Source of the DNA: Bathynomus jamesi
Lineage: Eukaryota; Arthropoda; Malacostraca; Isopoda; Cirolanidae
Length of the DNA: 64,000 nucleotides
Assembly: GCA_023014485.1 (NCBI GenBank)
Contig: JAJOZX010002715.1
Coordinates: 69,501 to 133,500, forward strand
Direction of reading: 5' to 3'
The position numbers and the translations under genes were made by a program. Below, in pieces: positions 26,101-37,440 of this stretch. The notes under the pieces were generated by a model. That model searched no databases. It was not told the origin of the DNA and saw nothing but the letters and a program-made list of their open reading frames with translations. Numbering within the stretch: the stretch's first letter is position 1; the number at the start of each line of letters is the position of its first letter.

Positions 26101-29100
26101 TCCTGTCCGCAAAATTAGCCCTACGAAATTCAGGGACTTCTATTAAGTTATTATCCTTACTGTTTCCTATCAATAGCTTGAACCTAATAATTTGGTGATC
26201 GCTGCATCCCAAACTTTCACCTACTTCCAAACCTTCGACTATATTTACGTCGTTTGTCATCACCACGTCTAAAATATTGTCACCGCGCGTTGGTTCGGTA
26301 ACTATCTGTCGTAAAAAATTATTTTCCATGAACTCAGTCTCAAACCCTCATCATTACCAGTAAGAGTCTCAATTGACGTTAGGGCAGTTAAAGTCTCGAC
26401 AACTATACTATCCCGATTATTAATAAAGTTACCAAAAAGTGTAAAATCTAGTATTGGTATCGATGGGTTGAACGGGAGGTCTTTAAACAACGAAATTAAA
26501 GCTAATACTACGCGCCGTAACTTCAACGCATATCGCATTAATTGCTGCCGGAAAATCTGTCTTAACCTCGATAGCCCTAAGGGAATTACGAATGTACAGC
26601 AAAACGCTGCCACCAATCCTATGTAACCTATCATTAGTAAAAAGTTTAAAACCCGGTATATCAAGTTTCCCCAACAAGTCCCGAGTTACGGTATTTAACC
26701 ACATTTCGGTTATAGCAACTATATCGTAGTTGCCGGAATAAATTATCGCCTTAAATTCGTTCAATTTATTTCTAATACTACGCGCGTTACAATAAAAGAC
26801 GTTTAAATTATTTTTTACCACGGATCGGCGTTTTAAACTATTTGCACGTCTTGCCGGCGTTTCCCGGACCCACAACGTTTAAAGAGGGCTTCGACCTTAC
26901 AGCTTTCGGACGTTCTCATCAATTAACCTACCTAGCCTAGCATTCCCTATTTCATTGAAATGCAACCCTATCTTTTATTAAAAGGCTAGGATCACTAAAT
27001 TCGGACCACAGCTTTACGAAGGGTACATTTTCCTGAGCACAAATCTTGGTCAATATGTTTTAAATGACATGGGCTGGACCTGTAAATCAAAATAACTTTT
27101 TCTGAGGTAGTTTTCGTCGCTTTCAAATTTGTCACTCACTTTTTGTGCAAATGCATATTAATGGTGAACATTATGATACTAATAATATATATATAATACA
27201 CTCATTTTTGGTCCGATGAGTATAATCTTGGGCTATTTTTTTCGCTACTCTGCGATTTAATTAGTTTGTTTTTCTGTTCTGGCTATTTTTTTTTTTCTAA
27301 TTGGATTCAGTTTGGTGGTGGTTGTGATAGAATTATGACCTGCCGTTCGTGTGGTTTCGACTTTGAGAACTTGATTCGTCATGTGCCCTAGATGAAGACA
27401 AAGCATTGGATGTTTTTAGCAATTACGGCGTTCTCTCATCCTTAACTTGCCCGAAATGTGACAGTGAGCGCCTAATACGAAAAGATCAGAAGATATTTAG
27501 GTGAAATAACCAATATTAACCTGTTAGGTTAACTGAATGCCCGGTTAGGTCAACTGTACGCCCTTGATGATTGGTTAGGTTAAGTCGTGATATTTTCGTT
27601 AGTTTAAACGAAAATGACGAGAGCAAACTTTTCTGGTTAATTCTGTGTTGTTTTGAACGTTTCCTGTGGTAATGCGTCGTTTACGAGATCTCGTAACAGG
27701 ATCATGTTAGGTTATGCTTTATTGTATAAAATGTAGTAAAAAATACATTTTTCAATTGTATTTTGGTGTGTTTTGTTCGAATATAACCTTCATTTCTCGT
27801 GCAAATGAACAGAAATACAGTTGTCATTGCATGGGCCAAACACGTATTTCTGTTCATTTGCACAGGAAATGAAGGTTATATTTGAACAGAGCACACCAAA
27901 ATACACTAGAAAGAGGTATTTTTTAATTCAACTTCAGACCATGTCATTTTCTGCATAATGACCGAAATCTTTTCTAGTTTAGTGTTCAAAAGTAGTTTTT
28001 GACGTAATCCTAAAATTTAAACCGTGCCTAGGGGTAATACCTAGTACTAAAAACCTATCTGACCTTGTCTTCAGGGACCTAATTAACCCCCCCGTCTCTC
28101 TCCAAAAGGTCAGGCGCACTCGTATCGGGCCTATACGAGTCGTTGCCTCCCCCCCCCCACCCACCATCGTCACCAACATCGAGTGACGGGAGGCAACATC
28201 AATCCTATCCACTTCGTCTCTAATTCTGTCAACCCTGGCCTCTGGTAGACAGACCCTCCTGCTCTTGGTTGGATTCCGTTCATTGAACTCCTTATCCATA
28301 TGACGCACTAAAGAGTCAACAATTAAAATCGTTTCCCCCTCGTTCACATCCCTATCCAACTGGGCGAAAGGGTTCGAAACCTCGATAGGGGGAAGATTCC
28401 TATCACATAACGTACGTGGGCTAGCTCCACCCTTAACTACTATAAATCTCTCCCCGTACACTAATCTCGGACCAACCTTAACCCCTTCCTCAACTCTAAC
28501 ATTCCCGATAAGCTACTTATACTAGGAACTAGGTTCCTAACCTCACCCTTCAACTTACTAACGTCTTCAACGTTAGTATAGGTTCGGCCTTCAACTGTAA
28601 GCCTATCCCTGCCCTCATCAAGCGTTGCAAGTCTTTCCGTCACCTCGCGTACACTACGTTTCAAATCAACTATCTCTTCGCTTAACTCACAAAAGAAACA
28701 AACTGATCTCTCGGTAATCGCCATAGGACCGCCGTTGTAATCTTTAAATCAGTATACTAACGATTAACCTCACACCGCACACTACGCTTTCTGCGACGGC
28801 ATCGTGCAAGTTAAGGTAGTTAACGTTTATAACAGTCACAAGTTTAAATTAAGCCAGCACGCTGTGAAAACTTCTAAATCGCTAAAACCCACTAATATTC
28901 AGTTACTTAACTATAACACTGAATATAAACGCAAGTATATAAAATTCAGAACTTTCCAACAGTAAATTTATCTGCAATATCCAAAAGTAGAAACAATATC
29001 AGAGAGCCCAGGGAATGCGTCGTCCGCTCAGTAAGGAGTCCGGCTGACGAATGGCTAATGATGATGATATGATGTGATCAAAAATTGAGTTCTCTATGTA

Positions 29101-32100
29101 TTATTTAAAAAGGACTTTATAGAAAATTTACTTTAAACTTCAAATGATATCTGAAAAAAAAACCCGAATCTGATTTATTATCATTACTGGACAAAAAATA
29201 TCTATTTATTGAAAATTTAACATACAAAAAACACTATGATAATTTATACTCATTTCAAGCTGGGCTGCCAGCTGATTATAATATACTGTATTCACTAAAA
29301 ATTATCTCAGCTACATTAATAAATGTACACCTACATAATATAACTTGGCCTATATAGAGCTATAAAACTAACCGGTCGGTTACTTTTTAAAGTTCCTGTC
29401 AGTTTCGGTTCCGGCCGGAACTTAAAATGTTGGTTCCGATGCATCCCTATTTGAAGGTATTTTCTTTCAACAACAATGTAAACAATAAAAATTTTTCATT
29501 AGCATTTCAAGGCCCTGATGACCTATTTGAATAAAAAAAATGTATATGTAATTTGGGTTTGTAAAGTTATTAAAATATTTAAAATAAAGCAAATATAATA
29601 AGGGTTTAAAATGGAAATTATAAAGTACAACTTAACATAGAATTATTAATATAGGGTAGGAGATTACAATAGTTTATAATATTTAGAGATTAGCTAGTTA
29701 GAGAGAATGTGAATTTGTGGGTAACTTAATTTATTAAGCTTTGCCTTTTTCGTGAATGTTAAATATTTTTATATACAGTAATTACACTTTGAAATGAGTA
29801 TAAATTATCATAACTAGTGTTTTTTGTATGTTAAATTTTCAATAAATAGATATTTTTTGTTCTGAAAATTAAAAAATTTAAAAACCCCAAAAATGGTTGG
29901 TTTTGCCGATGCCGATTAATCGGTACACCACTACATTAAAAGCTATTTGGAATTTATTGATCATTTTATTTTTTAAAGTAAGACAAAAACATTGTGCACT
30001 ATTATTAACTTTTACCAATGTAAACCCCATCAGGTATTAAAAATAACTACAAAAATGCTGTTAATTTATGAATAACACATGCCTCCGCTAATTATGGAGC
30101 TAGGATCGTAAAAAGCCTATCAATTTTTAGAAATCATTGAAGAATGCATTAGTAGTTCCTGAGTGAAATATGTAATCCCAGTTAAGTTCATTACATTATG
30201 TAATAACTAGTGATGGGACGATACCAAAATTTTTGACGATTCCGATTCCGATTCCGATACCACTAAAAAGTCTCGATTCCGATACGATTCTCGATTCCGA
30301 TTCCTATTCTCAATATTTTTAAATATAATTCTATACTTGTTTTTCTGGAAATTGTCATATTTTACTCTGGTAAGATTAACTATTTACATTATGAGTATGG
30401 TAATATAAATTATAAATTATAATAGATTGGTTTAAAAATAAAAATCAACTGTAAGTTCTAACAATTCATTTTAATCTTCTTGATTACACATCATGGATAT
30501 ACATGTTTTAATGTATAGCTACAATACAATAAAAATAAAATTTGTTATCCTCTTTCATTTAAATTTTAAAGTTTACATTGCAAAACTGGTTCAATTAAAA
30601 GTTAAAGAATCGTTTTAAGAATCGGAAATCATGGTACAATTCTCTCGATTCCGATTCCGATTCCTGAAAAATGCTCGATTCTTCCGATTCTCGATTCCGA
30701 TTAATCGTCCCATCACTAGCTAATAACACATTTCCCATTTGGAGCACCGTGCTAGAGAAAGGATGCCACAGATCTGTCTTTGGTGCTAGGGGAAGGAGCA
30801 TGGTTGCTGACAGCAGGATTTTTAGGTTTCAGGGGAGGCTAGCATCCTTCCTCTATAATACTTTTAACTTTGGTAGCGGTCAGTGTTGGGAGTAACAGCG
30901 TTACTTTTTTAGTAGCTGTAGCGTAACGCCGTTACTTTCGAGATATTGTAACGAAAATGGTAACGGCACTACTTTTTAGAGCGATTTCAATCGTTACTCG
31001 CTACTCGTTACTTTCAAACTGATCATTTGACTAGTATCATTTATTAGCTGTTAGCTCTCCAAACGAGGACTATCAGACGTCAGTTTTGAAAAACTAGTGT
31101 TCCTGAAATCGAACACCACACCTAACAGGCCATTTTTTTTATTCAAGTTTTTTATTTTTTGTCATATAGAATATAATTTGGTATTATTAAGGCTTTTTTC
31201 ACTTTTTAGTCTTTTCTTAAAAGTAGCGGTAACGGTAATGCGTTACTTTTTCATAGAAGTAACTGAAGCGGTAACGCCTTTACTTTTTTATCAATGTAAC
31301 GGTAGCGGTAACGCCTATATATAAAGTATGTGTCCAACTCTGGTAGCGGTAACTGAATCATGGTTGAACACAGACACTCGTGACTTTGGCCCAAAACCGG
31401 AGACCTGGCAACCCTGAGTCTCCGGAAATTGAAGTATTATTTATAAGGAAATAAGAAACTAAGCTGGTTATATATGTATTTTTTCTTAATCAATTAATTT
31501 TGTGCAAAAAGTGTGGAAGTTTATGGATCTTTTCGGTTTGACGGCCTGTAATATTTTTTAACATTACTTGTTTTTTATTGTCCAGTTTTAATCGAGGATT
31601 TCAAAAATAATATTCATGTTTTAGAGAAATAAATAGTGAGGCAGTTATACATTTTAGTTTAGAGAATATCATATACGCTTTAAGATTCCAAAATCCCTGA
31701 AAGTTTTAGGTCAACTGTACGCTCATGACGATTGGTTAGGTTAAGTCATGATATTTTCGTTTGTTTTGACAGTAAACTAACGAAAATACGGTTTAAAAAT
31801 ATATATTTTAAATTTGTTAAATTGCATATAACTGCCTCACTATTTGTTTCTCTAAAACATAAATGTTATTTTTGAAATCCTCGATTAAAACTGGACAATA
31901 AAAAAAAGTAATGTTAAAAAATATTACAGGCCGTCAAACCGAAAAGATCCAAGTTTATATATCGGTTTAGCTACATAAACAAATAATGATGAGCTTCGTA
32001 GGTAAAATTTCCAGATTTGGAAACCATCTGATCTGGCAACCCTATGACGTGACTTTGTGGGGAGAGTTTCACATTGCGGGATTTAAGCTTTATCATTGCA

Positions 32101-34652
32101 GTAGATTAAATAGAATAGGGGGCGGTGTTTTGCTCTATATCCGTAATAATCTTAGGGCGACCGAGGTGGAGCGTCGTTAGGAATGCTAAGCGTAGCTTCG
32201 AGATGCGCGTCGTTGCGAATAGTAAGCATAATCTGAGAAAAGTTTTCGATTGCATTAACAATCGCAAACCGATAAAAGGTAATACTAATATAGGCCCTTT
32301 GGAGGATGCAAGCGGCGCTTTGGCTTTGGATGCTGAAGAAACGGCAGTTATTTTCAATACATTTTTTGTATTGGTTTTTAGCGATACAATGTCCCTGTAG
32401 TGAATCACATCGTTTCATTTAGTAGCGAGACCATTTTAGATGAAATAATTATTAACGAGGATGAGGTTTCGCATTACATAGATAACCTTAAAGTTTGTAA
32501 CGTTCCTGGTCCTGACGCGTTTTATCCTAGGTACTTTGGTACTTGAAGGATCTGAAGGAAGTTATCGTCGGTCCATTAATCAAAATATTTAACAAATCTC
32601 TCGAGACGAGAATCATTCCTAAAGATTTCAAATTAGCTAATGTTACGCCTACATTAGAAAAAGGGGACTGCAAAGTAGCTAACAACTATAGGCCTATTAA
32701 TTTAACGTTAATTGTGGGTAAACTTTTGGAATCTGTGATCAGGGATCGTATCGTCCATCACCTGGAAAGTCACGACCTGATTAGTAATAGTCAACACGGG
32801 TTTCGAAGCAATAGATCTTGTTTAACTAATCTGTTAGAGTTCTATAATGAAGTAGTTCGCGATTATGATAGACACAAAACGGTTGATGTTATTTACTTGG
32901 ACTTCAAAAAAGCTTTAGACACAGTTCCCCATAGGAGATTAATTGAGAAGGTTAAAGCACATGGAATACGTGATAAGGTCGTTGTTTGGTTAGAGGAATG
33001 GTTTCACGATAGGAGACAGAGGGTAGTAGTTAACGGTAGAAAATCGGGGTGGTTAGACGTTGACAGCGGTGTCCCCTCAGGGTTCAGTGTTGGGTCCATT
33101 GCTATTCGTAATTTACATTGACAGAGATACAGGTTTGGTTAGCAATGTCTCTAAATTCGCTGACGATACTAAATTGGGTGGCAATGCTCTTACCGATGAC
33201 GATAGAAATAAGTTTCAGAATGACTTTAATAGGATTATTGAGTGGTCGGTTAAATGCTAGATACAATTTAACGTCGACAAATGTAAGGTACTACATATAG
33301 GTTCTCGCAATAATGAATTCGCACGCACGATGGCTGGCAGGCAGCTAGCGAGCAGAGGAGGAAGTAGATTTCGGAGCTCGCGTAACAAAGGACTTAAAAG
33401 TTAAGTAACAGTGGCGAGAGTCTTGCTCAAAAGCCAATAGAATGTTAGGCTTCATTGCGTGTAATTTCGAATTTAAATCTAAGAATATTATATTACCGTT
33501 GTACAAGTCTTTAGTTAGGCCCCACCTTGAATACGCCGTACAATTTTGGTGTCCCTATCTGCGAAGACGTCGACAGGTTAGAAAGGGCGCAGCATCGCAC
33601 TGCGAAAATGATTCCATCACTCCGTAATAAATCTTACGAAGATAGGCTTAGAGAATTAGACTTGCATTCTTTTGAGACTAGGAGATTAATGGGGGAGCTT
33701 ATAGAGGTATTTAAGATCATTAACAAATTCGATAACAACATTACCCGAAATAACGGCTCTAAATTACGTAGTCGGCGCTTTGTTACCAATATCACCAAAA
33801 ACCTTTTTACGTTCAAAGTAATTGGAATAACCTTTCCGCGTCCGTCGTGAATCCTACTAGTATTAATATGTTTAAAAATCGGCTAGATAGATATATTTTA
33901 TAAATACCAGTGTTGTCTGATTCTCGATTGAATGCTATCTCCTATCTGCTTACCTTCTTCCTTCTTACGGACTAGCCTTGGAGTGGACTCTAGGGTCTTT
34001 GTTAGTACTTGCCTCTGTAGATCTGTAGAACCCTTTTTTTCCTTATTTTAGAGATATACAGTACATCTGGTCGTACGTCAGGTGAGACCGAGCGTCTCCA
34101 TTTACACAACTAAACCGTTCCCATTCCTTTCTTTTTCTCGTTAACTCTCGTGCCACATTTGTATCAACTCTGACATTTAATTACATTCTTCCCTTTTTTA
34201 TGCGGTTTTTCGGTACTTCTTAGGAGTGTGCACTCGGTAATACTCGCGTAAAAACTTTTCACAGCATTTAACAGCTTACTACTGACACCATACATTCAAA
34301 GCACTTGCCTCAAAGCAGATCGCATTTTATCATGTGGTTTCTCCAAATCTATAAATGCCATAAATGCTTATCACTTTTTTTCTCAGTCGACTGTTTTACT
34401 GCAAACACTTGATCAATACATCATCATCCTTTTGTAAAGCCATTTTGCTCATCTCCAACCAAAGGATGTATTATCTTTTAATTTTATCAACAGAGTTTCG
34501 AATACTTGTCCAGCATTACTTCCACGTTAAGTAATGATAAAATACAAAACCTTAGATAATGACTGATGTCAATTTAGACTAACTAAATTAAGAAAAATAA
34601 ATAAATAAATAAATAAATATAAATAAATAAATAAATAAATAAATATATATAT

Positions 34653-34691
<39 letters not shown>

Positions 34692-37385
34692 TGCATTCCG
34701 GTTAATTGGGACACATCCGTACCTGAGTGGTTTGGACCAATTAAGCGGCTGCCCCAATAATGCGGAGTAGGCTGATTTGAAGATAAAAATAACACCAATG
34801 GCAGTTAAACACAAATAATTCACATACGTATGTATTAGGAATCATAAAATCTTTATTATACTATATTAATTAAAACATTCCTTCATTCAACAAGCAGTAA
34901 ATTAAAAGTAATTATGCAAAATCCTACTTAAAAAATTGTTTTAAACGTTGTTTACTTAAAGTGACTCCAATTTTTTTTCGAACGTATGAAATCAGCACAC
35001 ACGTCTAGAGCGGATTGTGGAGAATTTCCCATACCCTCCTGCATGAAATACAGATGTAACCCTTGAATGTATTCAGAAGCTTGAGAATGCGTCACTTTTC
35101 TTGGTTCAGGTTCATCGTCTTCACTTTCTACTACTTCTGTTCTTTTACGCTTGCTACCTCTTCCACAATTTCTTCCTCGAAGTCGCTGTTTTCACTGTAG
35201 CATTGCACGTTATCGTCAGTGGTATCGTAGACTTCGTTATTAATTACACGTCGCAATGTTGATAAACTTTCGATTTCTTCACTCAAATTCTTTTCCGCGT
35301 CAGGCACCATGAAGCCGCAGTGATGGGAACAGTTTCTGATTGTTTGTGACGCAATGTTTCGCCAACTTCTTCTAACAAACTGTATCGCCTGAAGGAGGCT
35401 AATTTTTCGGCTTACTTCTTTTGCTGTTGAGGACGAAGTCAGGAGATTAGTTTCAATTGCTTCTAAAGTGTAGGTTACGAGTTTCTTACGATAAGTACAC
35501 TTCAAGTTTTTAATGATTCCCATATCCATAGGTTGAAGTAAAGAGGTTGTGTTAGGCGGAGGAAATTCCAGCATAATGTTTTTCAAAGATTTCACGTGTG
35601 GATGTGCTGCACAGTTCTCCACGATAAGTAAAATTGTTCGCGATTTTACCCGCAAATCTTTATCCCATGTTGTTAACCACTCCGTAAAAAGGGAAGATGT
35701 CATCCACGCATTTTTATTAGCACGGTAGGTTACTGGTAAACTGTTCATCATTAGACCATTGAAACATCGTGGTTTGATACTTTTCCCTATCACCAGAAGT
35801 TTGCGTTTGTCATTTCCAGACATGTTTGCACAGCATAACACCGTCACCCTGTTCATTGCTTTCTTAGAGCCACTAAGTTCTTCATGTTTATAAACAAGTG
35901 AACCATCTGGCGTGGCTCGATAAAAAAGACCCGTTTCGTCTGCGTTGTAAATGTCGTCTGCAGAGAATTCGTTAAAATCTGATCATTTATTAGATTTCCA
36001 TTCATCCGCTGCAGCAACGTCGGCACTTGCTTTTTCACCATGCTCTCTTAAATTTTATGGCATGTCGCCCTTTCCACCGAGAAACCCATCCATCAGTTGC
36101 TTTAAAGTTTTCATGCTCAAGTTTAACAGCAAGCTCTTCTGCTTTGCACTTAAGCATTGGACCGTTTACGTGTACACCTCGTGCTGTAACCACGGAAAAC
36201 CACTTATTCAATGCTTCATCAACTTCAGGATCTTTTCCCTCTCTTTCTTTTCTTCGACGTCCCTGCTTCATTTTTTATCGTAGCCCATTCCAAACGTAAC
36301 GTTTCTTCTTGCTTCAACAATCTGCAGACCGTAGACTTCGCCACGCCGGTCACTTCAGCAAGCTTCCTTTGACTCGTGTTCGGAGGCTGTGATCTAATGA
36401 GGTCTAGAGTAGCAATTTTTTCAGCTAATGATTGATCCTTCCGCTGCGACATCTTGAGCACAACTGAGCACTCAGGGTTGCCAAGTCCGACTGGCACATC
36501 AATACCAGATTGTAATGTATTTAGTACCAAATCATATAATTTATTACCAAATCTTATCTAATATACATATAAAATGATTTAGGCCTATACATGAGAGCGA
36601 AGCGAGATACCGACTACCTACATATTTATTATTCTATTTGAAATTATTTTCTAATATGATACACATTTATTATTCTATTTAAATGATTGGAAACATAGAA
36701 AAAGGTAGTCAAATTCGAGCAGTGCGGCCTTGCCTAGTTTGAGCGAAAACGCTTAGCGGGCAAGAAGGGCCGCCAGTGAAATTTGTGCCTTATTGAACGT
36801 TGGAATTAGATGAAATTTACTTTGTCTTGGTTTTTAAGATTACTGGAAATCTCCAGTATTTTTTAAAAATTTGGCATTCCTGCAAAACACCAGACTCGGC
36901 ATAGTATGATAGTATGCAGAGTTTGGTGTATGGCGGGGTTGCCAAATGTTTCATACACTGACAGTTGACATGTGTACCCAACATCGGCCCGAGGTTTTGT
37001 GCTACTAGGGATCTGTTTGAGCTAAAATTTTAATTCCACAATTTATTTTACATTCATTTGTAAATAATACCAAACTCATCCTGTTTTAATACCAAACGAC
37101 CAAATATATTTTCCCGTGACCAAATTGTTTTTTTAATACCAGATTTGCCCTGATTTGGTACTGAAAAATACCAGTTGGCAACCCTGTGAGCACTAGCAGG
37201 CGATGAATGAGTAACAATGGCTAAGACACAAGATGGCGCTGCAACTGGACCAATTAAGCGGCGCTGTTGTCCCAATTAAGCGGTTGCAATTAGAGTACAT
37301 TTAGCACGTTTGTTTCTGTTCTCGCAGTATTGGCCCACTAAAGCGGCTGCCCTAATTAACCGGTGTCCCAATTAACCGGAATGCA

Positions 37386-37440
<55 letters not shown>

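Larger units (their letters stand above)
26890..28724 (-). pseudogene. CR1 copy A ORF1 with SGNH-hydrolase-like (esterase) domain
   Basis: - strand. Starts 'MAITERSVCFFCELSEEIVD' with a Leu/Val-spaced segment likely to form a coiled coil ('LKRSVREVTERLATL'). After a frameshift near 28460 comes 'GETILIVDSLVRHMDKEF', 'RRVCLPEARVDRIRDEVDRI' and 'RSDRFLVLGITPRHGLNFRI', the SGNH/GDSL-like domain found in ORF1 of some CR1 elements (DSL replaces the usual GDS). A C/G-run near 28150-28162 causes a frame slip. The domain is split by the insertion at 27048-27964 and ends near 26990 with 'FVKLWSEFSD'. Confidence 0.8.
22762..29080 (-). mobile_element. CR1-like LINE, copy A (long, inactive, multiply interrupted)
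   Basis: The most complete CR1 in the window, on the - strand. 5' region 29080-28725, ORF1 28724-26890 (interrupted at 27048-27964), ORF2 26890-24905, then a ~0.85 kb 3' UTR interrupted by a hAT (23141-24458) and ending at 22762. Joining across the hAT restores exactly the 3' UTR order seen at 16330-16450. The RT core is deleted and frameshifts are frequent. Confidence 0.85.
30865..34030 (+). mobile_element. CR1-like LINE, copy B (5'-truncated, twice interrupted)
   Basis: + strand. Begins inside APE with codons for 'TLVAVTESWLNTDTRDF', interrupted by a hAT MITE (30881-31342) and an unclassified insertion (31389-32047). It resumes with 'GEFHIAGFKLYHCSRLNRIG' and 'LLYIRNNLRATEVE', then jumps by internal deletion to 'RNAKRSFEMRVVANSKHNLR'. 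RT follows at 32530-33260, the C-terminal region to 33850, and a short 3' end 'ggtctttgttagtacttgcc' near 33990-34010. Confidence 0.85.
34691..37388 (-). mobile_element. Tigger (pogo) element with nested hAT MITE
   Basis: Ends CTGCATTCCGGTTAATTGGG and (right, reverse complement) CAGTGCATTCCGGTTAATTG are Tigger-type inverted repeats, with TA and TG microsatellites outside. The transposase lies on the - strand from about 36450 to 35120. A hAT MITE at 36473-37186 sits in the 5' untranslated part. Confidence 0.92.

Noticed and set aside
27520..27600. GGTTAGGTTAA motifs as an interstitial telomere array
   Set aside because: Only two or three scattered TTAGG-like units, not a tandem array; they belong to the MITE interior shared with 31.7 kb.
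35951..36299. Two plus-strand open frames over the Tigger region
   Set aside because: Antisense shadows of the minus-strand transposase.
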